64,000 nucleotides of DNA from Corynebacterium aurimucosum ATCC 700975 (GCF_000022905.1 NC_012590.1:124001-188000), one strand, 5' to 3'. Numbered from the stretch's first letter, positions 8,518 to 17,133 are shown. Numbers and translations are program-made. The notes: a model not told the origin generated them from the letters alone.

Positions 8518-8595
8518 CCACTGTTGAGCGGGTTCATGTTGTGGTGCTGCGGAGTGGAAGGCATGAACGAGAATGTTGACATCAGGAATGATCAT
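8455..8595 (-). pseudogene. vapC: VapC PIN-domain toxin, N-terminal fragment
   Basis: Reading leftward from ATG (complement of 8593-8595), the first 47 codons encode MIIPDVNILVHAFHSAAP...HEPAQQWLSSAL...LLDVVATG, the typical start of a VapC ribonuclease with the first PIN acidic residue in PDVN. The frame then ends at once, near 8452, where normal VapC continues for about 90 residues with the remaining acidic residues. It therefore cannot be active. It overlaps the end of a VapB-like fragment in the usual ATGA-like arrangement. Confidence 0.7.
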
Positions 8596-8707
8596 CGAGC
8601 GCCGCCCACACGGCTTCCTTGTCGCTGAGATCAACTAGAGCTGGTCCGCCGCAATCGAAGGAGGGGAGGTCTATCCTGGTGCGCATACGTTTAGAGTAGA
8701 AAGCATC
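8582..8707 (-). pseudogene. vapB: VapB antitoxin, C-terminal fragment
   Basis: Upstream of the vapC fragment and overlapping its start, about 41 codons read DLPSFDCGGPALVDLSDKEA and end WAALDDHS. This matches the form of VapB C-termini (a glycine-rich stretch, then VDL, an acidic helix and a Leu-Asp-Asp end). The N-terminal DNA-binding part is missing: an in-frame TGA lies directly upstream, near 8708. A short ATG-started 34-residue peptide could still be made from 8686, but the gene looks truncated. Confidence 0.5.
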
Positions 8708-8774
8708 AAGTCATCAATCAAGGGGTGCAATGATGCATCTGCCTTCAGGAAGCCGTGAAAGGTTGACTGGTGTC

Positions 8775-9137
8775 TTAATTCAGTGCGAGCGTCAGGATCA
8801 GTACTCCGATGGAGAGTGCGAGCATGCCTAAGCAGTTGATCCAGAATGCGCTACCGAGGAAGTGGGCGCGGACATGGGCTGCTGCGGCTGCGCAGAAGTA
8901 TGCGATGACGCCAACCATGGTTGCAATTCCTACGCCGGGGAACCAGAGGCCGGCAATGAGTCCTGCGGCGGCGAGATACTTGATGACAATGAGCGCCCAC
9001 CACCAGTCCTTGGGGAGTTTGACGCCGCTGAGGCAGGCTTCGATAAAGGGGACTGGTTTGAGGGAGAGGGCGGCGTCGCCAAGCAGGATGGCAGCCAGTA
9101 GCAGGGAGGGCCAAGCGGGGGAGGATTCTAGGATCAT
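8775..9137 (-). CDS. DoxX-like membrane protein
   Basis: A 120-residue protein with four membrane helices, beginning MILESSPAWPSLLLAAILL. The pattern with KWWW-like DWWWALIVIKYLAAAGLIAGLW and the closing GMLALSIGVLILTLAL is typical of DoxX-like (PF13564) proteins, whose function is mostly unknown. Its ATG overlaps the stop of the upstream TetR gene (ATGA), so it is probably the target gene of that repressor. Confidence 0.72.
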   Translation of the reverse strand: MILESSPAWPSLLLAAILLGDAALSLKPVPFIEACLSGVKLPKDWWWALIVIKYLAAAGLIAGLWFPGVGIATMVGVIAYFCAAAAAHVRAHFLGSAFWINCLGMLALSIGVLILTLALN

Positions 9138-9709
9138 TGGGTTACTCCGAATGCGGTGTTGAGGCGTTCGATGGATGAGGCGGCTTGGGAGGTGAGTTGT
9201 TCGGTGTCGTAGAGGCCCGCGGCCCACCCGATGAGAAAGCCGAGGTAGACGTTGTATAGCAGGTTGGAGTACTCGGCTGCATCGTCACTGTTGAGTCTGG
9301 AGCCAAGGCGCAGGGTGATTTCATCGGTCAGGAGTGTTTTGAGCGCGGTGAGTGCTTCGCCTTGATTTCCTTGTTGGATGAGTGCCGCGCCGAACGCACG
9401 GGAGAGTTCTTCGTGGCCGGTGAACATCTGGAGGAATGGCTTGAGGACATCGAGGAGGCTATCGGATTGCCCCCGAATCTCGTCGTGGAGCTCTGAAATG
9501 TGTTGGCCAATGGTGCGGATGAGCAGCGTTTGTTTGTCGCCGACTCCCATGACGGTTCCCACGCTGACGCCAGCCTCGGATGCGATGGTCCGGATGCTGG
9601 TGGTGGCGTAGCCCTGGGTGAGGAAGAGATCGTAGGCGGTGGCCAGGACCTTGCTGTCGGTGCCAGCTTTGGCGGCCGAACGCGATGGGTGAACGTGTTC
9701 AGTGAACAT
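9134..9709 (-). CDS. TetR/AcrR-family transcriptional regulator
   Basis: A 191-residue regulator; the N-terminal HTH is clear (LATAYDLFLTQGYATTSIRTIASEAGVSVGTVMGV), with a variable helical ligand domain after it. The start was taken as ATG 9707-9709; a TTG at 9745 would extend it by 12 codons. The ATG lies inside a double palindrome (9690-9714), strongly suggesting autorepression. It is translationally coupled to the doxX-like gene, so repressor and membrane protein form one unit. The inducer is unknown. Confidence 0.82.
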   Translation of the reverse strand: MFTEHVHPSRSAAKAGTDSKVLATAYDLFLTQGYATTSIRTIASEAGVSVGTVMGVGDKQTLLIRTIGQHISELHDEIRGQSDSLLDVLKPFLQMFTGHEELSRAFGAALIQQGNQGEALTALKTLLTDEITLRLGSRLNSDDAAEYSNLLYNVYLGFLIGWAAGLYDTEQLTSQAASSIERLNTAFGVTQ

Positions 9710-9714
9710 GTTCA
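9690..9714. promoter_or_regulatory. Tandem TetR-type operator overlapping the regulator start
   Basis: Two 12-bp dyads lie one base apart: TGAACGTGTTCA (9690-9701, arms perfect, two-base centre) and TGAACATGTTCA (9703-9714, fully palindromic). Their 13-bp period and position over the start codon of the TetR gene are as expected for autorepression, although the sites would then also be translated. Confidence 0.55.
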
Positions 9715-9771
9715 AAAGGGTAGCTCTTGATGGCTTCGGGGTCAATGACGCCGAAGTGTTGACAGTTGGCG

Positions 9772-9932
9772 CTAGGCCAGCGCGGGGAAGACGCGGTCGC
9801 GCAACAGATGCGCAAGTTCGCGGTCGGGTGCAGCTGGGTTGACCCAGGCGGTGTCGCCGATTTCGGCGGCGGCGTGGGGCTCGTCGGTGGTGACGGTGCG
9901 TGTGCAGGTGAAGATGGTGCCGACAATGACAG
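9772..9932 (-). pseudogene. Duplicated C-terminal fragment of the NUDIX/MutT gene
   Basis: About 148 bp (9777-9924) match 10661-10808 without gaps and with few substitutions. Read on the minus strand it gives the last ~50 residues of the intact NUDIX protein (GTIFTCTRTVTT, AAAEIGDTAWVNP, RDRVFPALA) and a stop at 9772-9774, but no NUDIX box or start. The two copies flank a 736-bp segment as direct repeats, suggesting a duplication tied to the insertion of that segment. Confidence 0.8.
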
Positions 9933-10366
9933 AAGCAGCAGGTAGGCCGAAGCCTAAAGGAGGCTAAATGTCAGCAGGGCGAATTGCGGCAAGATACGCC
10001 CTCTTGCGGGCTCTCGCAAGGATTTTTGGGGAAGTGTATACGTTCGTCTACGGTTTCCATTTTTTGCTTCCAAATTTGTCTACCACATGTAACTCTAGGG
10101 GGTGTCCGAGTTCTCGGCCATCTTCTCGCGAAAGGGATAAGGGCATGTATTGCCCCAAGAAATGTGCGCCTCTGGTAGTGCTGATTGCGGCAGTATCAGT
10201 TCTCGCTCCAGTTAAAGCACTTCCTCAGCGGGTTGGTTTTTGAAAACTATCGTTGCACTAAATGGCGAAGGTTTTAGGGTAGCGTGCTTGGAATTTCGCC
10301 ATATGGACGTTGCTGAACTGTCTGGAGAGCAGTCAAAGAGAATCTACCGGTTAGGGAGAATAATTT
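9925..10366. other. Inserted segment without a convincing large gene
   Basis: This AT-richer stretch lies between the two copies of the mutT 3' end. A strong AAAGGAGG site at about 9956 precedes an ATG at 9968, opening a 91-codon frame (MSAGRIAARYALLRALARIF) with one hydrophobic segment near its end, but composition is irregular. A TTG-started frame from 10240 overlaps the small membrane ORF downstream. Either could be a remnant; none is firm. Confidence 0.4.
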
Positions 10367-10504
10367 ATGTGGAAAAAAATCTTGGCCACTATTGGCGTTA
10401 TTCTGATGACGCTTTCCGTTTATGTTCAATGGCCGTATGCTGTCACGATTGCTCTAGCAGTTTTGGTCATTGTCCTTGTGTTTCTTCCCAGCGGGAAGAA
10501 GTAA
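10367..10504 (+). CDS. 45-residue two-helix membrane peptide
   Basis: ATG at 10367 is preceded by AGGGAGA at a good distance. The peptide starts MWKKILATIGVILM, has two hydrophobic segments (about residues 5-20 and 24-41) separated by QWPY, and ends PSGKK, giving positive charges at both ends. It resembles small hydrophobic peptides such as type I toxins or membrane-stress microproteins. It lies in the segment bracketed by the duplicated mutT ends. Function unknown; no antisense partner was identified. Confidence 0.5.
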   Translation: MWKKILATIGVILMTLSVYVQWPYAVTIALAVLVIVLVFLPSGKK

Positions 10505-10652
10505 ATGCCTGAGTAGGGGTGGGTATTTCAGCGGACCTGCCTCTGTCTTATGTTGATGAGCCGAGAAAATGGGCGCGGAGGTGCGCTGCTACAGATGCGT
10601 AGAAACAGGCGATGCGGCCTGTGGCTTCGAGATGCAATTTACGAAAACGTAC

Positions 10653-11045
10653 CTACCCAGCCAGCGCGGGGAAGACGCGGTCACGCAACAGGTGCGCAAG
10701 CTCGCGGTCGGGTGCTGTTGGGTTGACCCAGGCGGTGTCCCCGATTTCGGCGGCGGCGTGGGGTTCGTCGGTGGTGACGGTGCGGGTGCAGGTGAAGATG
10801 GTGCCGACGACGGCCTCGCCCGGTTCGTTCGCGGCGGGGGCGTCGAAGGTGCCGAGTTCGTTGAGGCTCTCGGCGTCGAGAGTGAGGCCTACTTCTTCGG
10901 CGACTTCGCGCAGGGCGGCGTCGACAAGCGCTTCGCCCGCCTCAGGCTTGCCGCCGGGCAGCTGGTACTTGGTGGAGGACTTCTTGCGCACGGTAAGCAC
11001 GTGGCCTTGTGGGTTGCGGATGACGACGGCTGCTACTTCAATCAT
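10653..11045 (-). CDS. NUDIX hydrolase (MutT-like)
   Basis: A 130-residue enzyme with a perfect NUDIX box, GGKPEAGEALVDAAL then REVAEEVGL, at about residues 31-53. It begins MIEVAAVVIRNPQGHVLTVRK. NUDIX enzymes of this size usually clean oxidised or modified nucleoside triphosphates; the exact substrate is unknown. It follows mntH by 20 bp in the same direction, so the two may be co-transcribed. Its 3' part is duplicated at 9777-9924. Confidence 0.87.
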   Translation of the reverse strand: MIEVAAVVIRNPQGHVLTVRKKSSTKYQLPGGKPEAGEALVDAALREVAEEVGLTLDAESLNELGTFDAPAANEPGEAVVGTIFTCTRTVTTDEPHAAAEIGDTAWVNPTAPDRELAHLLRDRVFPALAG

Positions 11046-11065
11046 GGCTGCTGATTGTAGGCGGC

Positions 11066-12250
11066 CTAGAGCAGCGGCAGGAGCACGAGGGCGAGATTGA
11101 GTGCGATGACCAGCGCGGCAAGCGTCCAGCCCACGGCCATAGACCAGGGTTTCGCGGCGAACTCACCCATGACGTCCCGGGAGCCGGCATAGCGGAAAAG
11201 CGGGATGATGGCGAAGGGGATGCCCAGGGAAAGAAGTGCCTGGCTGACCACCAGTGCCATAGTGGGGTCGACCCCGCAGCCGATGATGACCAGCGCCGGG
11301 ATGAGCGTGACCAGGCGGCGGACTAGTAGGGGGACCTTGATGTGAAGCAGGCCGTCCATGATTTCGGAGCCGGCGTAGGCGCCCACTGACGTCGAGGCGA
11401 GGCCGCTGGCCAGCAGGCCGATGGCGAAGAGAACGCCGGCCAGCGGGCCGAGGTGGCTGGCAATCGCCGTGTGGGCCCCGGAGATGGTCTCTGTGCCGTC
11501 CACGCCGTAGAGGGCCGAGCCCGCCAGGACCAGCAGGCCCACGTTGACGAGCCCGGCGATGGACAGCGCCACGGCGATGTCCGCGCGGGTGCCGGCCAGC
11601 ACGTGGGGGATTTCCAGGTCGGGGTAGCGCTGCTTGGTCAGGGAGGAGTGTAGGTAAATGGCGTGCGGCATGACGGTGGCGCCCAACATGGAGGCGGCCA
11701 GCAGGATGCTGTCCTTGCCCTCTAGGCGGGGGATGAGGCCGCCGGCCACGTCGGCGGGGTCGGGCGGGGCGATGGCGAGGCCGGCAAGGAAGCCGATGCA
11801 GATGACCAGGAGCAGGCCGATGACAAGCCCCTCGAACCACTGGTTCTTCTTCTGGAAGATGAGGAGAATGATGGAGACCGCGCCGATGATGAGCGCGCCC
11901 GCGAACAGGGGGAGGTTGAAGAGGAGTTGCAGGGCAATGGCGCCGCCGATGACTTCGGCGAGGTCGGTGGCCGCGGCGATGAGCTCGGCCTGGGCCCACA
12001 TGCCTAGGCGCGCGCGGCGGGAGAGACGCTCGCCCATGATTTCCGGCAGGGAGCGGTGGGTGACTAGGCCCAGTTTGGCGGAGTGGTACTGGATGAACAT
12101 GGCCATGAGGTTGGCCACGACGAGTACCCACACCAGGAGGTAGCCGTAGTGGGAGCCGGCACTGATGTTGGCGGCTACGTTGCCGGGGTCGACGTAAGCC
12201 ACTGCAGCAACGAAGGCGGGGCCGGTGAGGCTGATTAAGGTCTTACGCAT
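11066..12250 (-). CDS. mntH: Nramp-type divalent metal transporter MntH
   Basis: A 394-residue, 11-helix proton-coupled Mn2+/Fe2+ importer. The metal-site motifs are present: DPGN in helix 1 (AAVAYVDPGNVAANI) and MPH in helix 6 (GATVMPHAIYLHSSL). The ATG at 12248-12250 is preferred since GGAG lies six bases upstream; an upstream ATG at 12262 would put the ribosome site inside the gene. An 18-bp imperfect dyad lies just upstream and may be a metal-regulator site. The partner gene downstream is the NUDIX hydrolase. Confidence 0.93.
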   Translation of the reverse strand: MRKTLISLTGPAFVAAVAYVDPGNVAANISAGSHYGYLLVWVLVVANLMAMFIQYHSAKLGLVTHRSLPEIMGERLSRRARLGMWAQAELIAAATDLAEVIGGAIALQLLFNLPLFAGALIIGAVSIILLIFQKKNQWFEGLVIGLLLVICIGFLAGLAIAPPDPADVAGGLIPRLEGKDSILLAASMLGATVMPHAIYLHSSLTKQRYPDLEIPHVLAGTRADIAVALSIAGLVNVGLLVLAGSALYGVDGTETISGAHTAIASHLGPLAGVLFAIGLLASGLASTSVGAYAGSEIMDGLLHIKVPLLVRRLVTLIPALVIIGCGVDPTMALVVSQALLSLGIPFAIIPLFRYAGSRDVMGEFAAKPWSMAVGWTLAALVIALNLALVLLPLL

Positions 12251-12268
12251 AGGCATCTCCATACCAAA

Positions 12269-12286
12269 AGTTCAACTACTTGAAGT
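12269..12286. promoter_or_regulatory. Inverted repeat upstream of mntH
   Basis: AGTTCAA-CTAC-TTGAAGT (12269-12286) is an imperfect dyad (six of seven arm positions pair) 19 bp upstream of the mntH start. MntH genes are commonly repressed by MntR/DtxR-type proteins, so a metal-responsive operator is possible. The site does not let me name the regulator. Confidence 0.35.
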
Positions 12287-12424
12287 CTAGTTTTCATCGC
12301 CATATGTTCAAGCCAGGGGTTTGATCCGGCAAACCATGTTAAAGTTTATTTGTTAATTATTTAAATTACTTTATGTATTTTGGCTGGTTAGAGACAGGGA
12401 GGTGCAACGGGTACACTGCCTTCA

Positions 12425-14965
12425 GTGCGCCAAAGTTGGAAGATTTTTATCAGAGATGTAGCCAGGCTTGGCCGCGTCCCCAGGGCGTGGATCATTCTCA
12501 TCGGGCTCGTCATCACCCCCGCGTTGTATTCATGGGTGAACATCGCGGCTTTTCGTGACCCTTATGGCCATACCAACAACATCAAGGTGGCCGTGGTCAA
12601 CGAGGATAAGGGTGCTAACAATGAGCTGACGGGGAAGATAGATGTCGGCAGCGAGGTCATTGAGAAACTCAAAAAGAATGACCAGATAGGCTGGCAATTC
12701 CTTGAGCGCGACGAAGCCGAGAAAGCCCTTTTAGAGGGAGACGTGTATGCCTCGGTGACGATTCCGGAGGACTTTAGCGAGAACCTCGTGAGCATGCTCG
12801 ACGGGAAGTTCACGCAGCCGCAGCTGGTTTACCGCGTCAACGAGAAGAACAACGCCATCGCCGTGAAGATCACGGATACCGGTGCCAAAGGTCTGGACAA
12901 GCAGATCACGGCGGCCTTCAAGGAGCAGGTGGCCACCGTCGCGGCGGAGAACGTCAAGGACACCGGTACTGACTTCGAGCGAAAAGTCACGCGCGCGATG
13001 AACAACACCAGCTCCGCGTTCGGGGAGACCGCGCAGGAGATCGACGGCAACCGCGAAAACCTCGCGCGCATCCAGGGAAAGCTTGACGCCGCTGCTGATT
13101 CCACGTTGGGTGCCAAGTCCACGGTGGCTGATGTGAGTGCCGCGCTCGGCGACGCACAAACAGCCCTCGCCGAGGTCTCTTCCTTGGTCGACCAGGCCCA
13201 AGGAGGCATAGGGGACTTCACCGACCAGACCACCGGCGCCTTTGTTAGCGGTGCAAGTGCGGTGGCGGACGGCACCGCCCAGGCGCAGGAATCTATCGCG
13301 GATGTCACCGCGGGCCTGAACCAGGCCGGTGACCGTTTCGATTACGCCACGCAGCGGGCCAACACCGCCATTGACGCGAGTGCGGAATCGATTGCACAGC
13401 TCAAGGCCCTGCGCGATTCCGCAACGCTTTCACCGCAGGTGGCCAAGGAAATCGATGACGCCATCCAGCGCCTCGATGAGGGCAATGAGTCCAACCGCCA
13501 ATTGGTGGGAAACCTGAATGCGCTGAGCAAGGATACCCAGGCCGCGGCGGACAACGTGCAGGCTAGCGCGGAGGCCATCAACCAGGCAGCGGCAGATACC
13601 AAGGCCACGTCGCAGACGCTGCGCGATACCGTGACCACCGCCGTGCCGGAAATCAACCGTGCCATGAGCAATCTGAGCTCCATGGCAAGTGCTTTGAGCT
13701 CCACCCTGGAAGCTCAGAAGGGCACCATGCAGGAGGCAGATGGTCTCCTGGATGGTGTTGCCCAGCAGCTGCGTGCCACGAAGGACACCTTGTCTGATTT
13801 CGATGCCAACCTCCTTGCCCTGCAGGACAGTCTGCGCGCTATGCAGGGCGATGTGGGCTCGCTGCGTGCCGCGATGAACTCCAAAGTCGTTCAAGATGTC
13901 ACCGGGCTGGATGCGGAAGAAATCGGTAAGTTCTTTGCCGAGCCCATCGAGCTGAAGACCGAAACTGTGTACCCGGTGGACAGCTACGGCTCCGCTATGG
14001 CGGCGCTGTTTACCAACCTCTCCTTGTGGATTGGTGCCTTCGTTCTCATGGTGATCTTCCGGGTTGAGGTGGATAAGGAAGGCTTCGACCGAGTCACGGT
14101 GGGCCAGGCTTATTTGGGCCGCTTCCTCCTCATGGCCTTGATGGTCATCGTCCAGGCCGTCACGGTGACCGTGGGTGATCTGCTCATCGGCGTGCAAACC
14201 GTGAACGCACCGGCCTTCATTCTGACGGGCGTGCTCGTGGGGCTGGCCTACCTGAGCATCATCTACGCCTTGTCCTCATCCCTGGGACACCTGGGACGTG
14301 GCGTCTGCGTGGTCTTTGTCATTATCCAGATTCCGGGTGCCTCGGGCCTGTACCCGATTGAGCTGCTGCCCAACTTCTTCCACACCATCTACCCATTGCT
14401 GCCCTTCACGTACGGCATCGACGCCATGCGTGAAACCATCGGTGGCTTCTACGGCAACCACTACTTCAAGAACATGGGCGTGCTCGCCTTCATGTTCATT
14501 CTGTTCTTTGTCTTCGGCCTGCTTCTGCGCAAGGCATTGGCGCACTTCAATGCCATTTTCAACCGCGAGCTGCGGGACACCGAGCTCTTCGACTATGAAA
14601 ACGTGCAGGTTGTCGGCTCGGGCTACCGCATCGCGGATGTCATCCAGGCGCTGGATAGCCGCAGTGGTCTGAAGAAGGATCTGGACCGCCGCGCACATGA
14701 CTGGGGCTACTGGCTCAAGCTGGTGGCCATCGCCGGCGTTATCGGCGTGGTGATCCTCATCGTCGTCTCCGGTCTCTTGCCCGACCAGAAGCCGCTGCTT
14801 CTAGCTATTTGGACGGCGTGGTGCTTCCTCATCATTATCGCCGCGGTCACCCTGGACTACCTACGCATCAGTCTGAAGCAGTCCGCAGAGCTGGTGACGT
14901 TGGATGAGGATGACATCAAACATCCGGCTCGCATCGGGGCCGACTCCACGGAGGGGGATAACTAA
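12425..14965 (+). CDS. YhgE/Pip-domain membrane protein (first of pair)
   Basis: An 846-residue protein. An N-terminal helix (about 20-40) is followed by the YhgE/Pip signature PALYSWVNIAAFRDPYG and NIKVAVVNEDKGA, then a long extracytoplasmic helical region (about 150-480, rich in Ala, Gln, Asp, Thr), and a C-terminal ABC-2-like block of membrane helices (about 520-810) with IPGASGLYPIELLPNFF. Related proteins include EsaA of type VII secretion and phage-receptor Pip; the corynebacterial role is unknown. Translation starts at GTG. The stop TAA overlaps the ATG of the second YhgE/Pip gene by one base (TAATG). Confidence 0.85.
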   Translation: MRQSWKIFIRDVARLGRVPRAWIILIGLVITPALYSWVNIAAFRDPYGHTNNIKVAVVNEDKGANNELTGKIDVGSEVIEKLKKNDQIGWQFLERDEAEKALLEGDVYASVTIPEDFSENLVSMLDGKFTQPQLVYRVNEKNNAIAVKITDTGAKGLDKQITAAFKEQVATVAAENVKDTGTDFERKVTRAMNNTSSAFGETAQEIDGNRENLARIQGKLDAAADSTLGAKSTVADVSAALGDAQTALAEVSSLVDQAQGGIGDFTDQTTGAFVSGASAVADGTAQAQESIADVTAGLNQAGDRFDYATQRANTAIDASAESIAQLKALRDSATLSPQVAKEIDDAIQRLDEGNESNRQLVGNLNALSKDTQAAADNVQASAEAINQAAADTKATSQTLRDTVTTAVPEINRAMSNLSSMASALSSTLEAQKGTMQEADGLLDGVAQQLRATKDTLSDFDANLLALQDSLRAMQGDVGSLRAAMNSKVVQDVTGLDAEEIGKFFAEPIELKTETVYPVDSYGSAMAALFTNLSLWIGAFVLMVIFRVEVDKEGFDRVTVGQAYLGRFLLMALMVIVQAVTVTVGDLLIGVQTVNAPAFILTGVLVGLAYLSIIYALSSSLGHLGRGVCVVFVIIQIPGASGLYPIELLPNFFHTIYPLLPFTYGIDAMRETIGGFYGNHYFKNMGVLAFMFILFFVFGLLLRKALAHFNAIFNRELRDTELFDYENVQVVGSGYRIADVIQALDSRSGLKKDLDRRAHDWGYWLKLVAIAGVIGVVILIVVSGLLPDQKPLLLAIWTAWCFLIIIAAVTLDYLRISLKQSAELVTLDEDDIKHPARIGADSTEGDN

Positions 14966-17013
14966 TGCGTGGAACACTCGATCTTTTCGTCAACGACATG
15001 CGCACCGCATGCCGCAACGTGATGAGCACGGTGATGCTCGTGGGCCTCGTCGTTATCCCGATGCTGTTCACCTGGTTTAACGTTCTGGCCAGCTGGGATC
15101 CCTTCGATAACACCAGCCAGCTCAAGGTGGCGGTGGCTAGCAAGGACACCGGCTATAAAAGCGATCTGTTGCCGGTGCCCATCAACGTCGGCGACCAGGT
15201 GCTCAATGAGCTACGTGCAAACGAGCAGCTGGATTGGGTTGTGACGACTTCCGATGAGGCGATTGAAGGTACCAAGTCCGGTGAGTATTACGCAGCCATC
15301 GTGCTGCCGGAAGATTTCAGTACCGACATGATGAACTTCTACACGGATGGATCCAAGCCCGCCGACTTGTCCTTCTATACGAATGAGAAGAAGAATGCGC
15401 TGGCGCCGAAGATCACTGGTCAGGGTGCAGAAGGCGTGTCGGCTCAGGTGGCCGAGGCCTTCACCACGACGGTCGGTGACGTCTCCTTCGATCTGGTCAC
15501 CTCACTCTCCGACTTCTTGAGCCAGGGCGATACCAAGGCTGTGTTGGACCGGATGCAGGCGCGCGCGGATGGTGTGCAGACCCAGCTGGACATGGCCGCG
15601 CGTACCGCGCGTTCCCTCGCGGGCCTGGTGGATACCGCGGTTCCGCTCATGGAAAGCGCCCAGCGCATTGCGGACTCGGCAGACCTGGAGCTGCCGGAGA
15701 TCCAGTCTTCCTCACTCAATGTTTCCACCGACGCCCTGCAGCAATCCCTCGATGCCACCAGCGCCAGTTATGACGTGGTACGCCAACGCATTGATGCGCT
15801 TTACGACGACGCCTCCGCCTCCCGCGCCGACCGTGTCGCCACGCTCAATACCTTAGCCGGCCAGGTAGAAGGCACGATTACCCAGTACCAGAACCTGCAC
15901 GGCCACATTGAGGCCCTGCCGCTTCCTGCTGGGGATAAGGAGAAGGCGCTCAGCCGTATCGAGGAGGCCATCGACGCGCAGCGCACTCTCCACGCGCGCC
16001 TCACGGCAGCCGCGAACGCTCCCGAACCCACGAAGCCGGATCTCTCCAGCCTCGATGATGCCAAGAAGGCAGTGGAGGGAATCTCCACCTCCGGTCTGCG
16101 TGAATCCTTGCGCGCGCTGCAGGATTCCCTGGGCCAGGTAAGCGCGGACCTGGATACCGCGAAGACTCCCGTCACCATTGATTCCTCTTCCTTGACGGAT
16201 GCTCGGGATGCGGTACAGAAGCTCGCCTCTGGCCTGCAAGACAAGGCCAACAAGTTTGGCGACCTGCGGAAGGATATTGACTCCGCTGCGGCGTCTGGTG
16301 ACTTGAAGAAGTTGGCGGACCTCATCGGTTCCGATCCAGACGCACTGGCACACGCGATTGCGGCGCCGGTGGACGTCGACAGGCAAGCGGTCTACCCGGT
16401 TAAGAGCTTCGGCGCCGGCATGACGCCGATGTACACGGCGCTGGCGCTGTGGGTCGGCGCGCTGCTGACTGCGGTGAGCGTGCGAACCGACGTGGTGGAC
16501 AAGGACAAGTACTCGCCGATGCAGCGCTTCTTCGGCCGCTTTGGAATGTTTGCCGCGGTTGGTCTCATGCAGTCGACGATGCTGATTCTGGGCCTTATCT
16601 TCTTCGTGGGGATCGAACCTGCCCACCCGATTCTCATGCTGTTGGCGGGCTGGGTTAGCTCGCTCATCTTTATGCTGATTTGCTATACCTTCGTGGTCTC
16701 CTTCGCCAACGCAGGCAAAGCGCTGGCGGTGCTGATGCTGGTGATTCAGGTGTCCTCGTCGGGCGGTGCTTACCCGCTGCAGGTGCTCCCAGATTGGTTC
16801 CAGAACATTAGCCCGTGGCTGCCGGCGACCTACACCATCCGTGCACTCCGCGCGGCCATCGCCGGAACCTATCACGGTGATTTCTGGCTCTCCCTGTTCG
16901 CCCTCTTGCTCTTTGCCGTGCCGATGCTCATTCTGGGTGTGGTCTTCCACAAGCCGCTGGAGAAGTTCACCAACGGTTGGGTGGAGACCTTGGACAAGAC
17001 CAAGCTGATGTAG
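14965..17013 (+). CDS. YhgE/Pip-domain membrane protein (second of pair)
   Basis: A 682-residue paralogue of the preceding protein with the same plan: N-terminal helix with PMLFTWFNVLASWDPFD and LKVAVASKDTG, a helical ectodomain (about 170-450), and C-terminal ABC-2-like helices with SSSGGAYPLQVLPDWFQ. Overlap of one base with the upstream gene shows co-translation, so the two probably form a hetero-oligomer. Closest known role is unclear; envelope export or antigen-type function is a family-level guess. Confidence 0.85.
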   Translation: MRGTLDLFVNDMRTACRNVMSTVMLVGLVVIPMLFTWFNVLASWDPFDNTSQLKVAVASKDTGYKSDLLPVPINVGDQVLNELRANEQLDWVVTTSDEAIEGTKSGEYYAAIVLPEDFSTDMMNFYTDGSKPADLSFYTNEKKNALAPKITGQGAEGVSAQVAEAFTTTVGDVSFDLVTSLSDFLSQGDTKAVLDRMQARADGVQTQLDMAARTARSLAGLVDTAVPLMESAQRIADSADLELPEIQSSSLNVSTDALQQSLDATSASYDVVRQRIDALYDDASASRADRVATLNTLAGQVEGTITQYQNLHGHIEALPLPAGDKEKALSRIEEAIDAQRTLHARLTAAANAPEPTKPDLSSLDDAKKAVEGISTSGLRESLRALQDSLGQVSADLDTAKTPVTIDSSSLTDARDAVQKLASGLQDKANKFGDLRKDIDSAAASGDLKKLADLIGSDPDALAHAIAAPVDVDRQAVYPVKSFGAGMTPMYTALALWVGALLTAVSVRTDVVDKDKYSPMQRFFGRFGMFAAVGLMQSTMLILGLIFFVGIEPAHPILMLLAGWVSSLIFMLICYTFVVSFANAGKALAVLMLVIQVSSSGGAYPLQVLPDWFQNISPWLPATYTIRALRAAIAGTYHGDFWLSLFALLLFAVPMLILGVVFHKPLEKFTNGWVETLDKTKLM

Positions 17014-17133
17014 CGCCTACTTTGTGACGCCACCGCCTGGGCTGCTGCTTGTGATGTTTCGCATTATGAAATCGCGATATTTATGACTGAGAGGACTGCC
17101 CATCGAAAGCAATTAGCAGTAAGCTGAACCGCT

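Noticed and set aside
10240..10512. TTG-started 90-codon frame in the mutT-bracketed insert
   Set aside because: No ribosome site, late part is cysteine-rich noise, and it conflicts with the better-supported 45-residue ORF.
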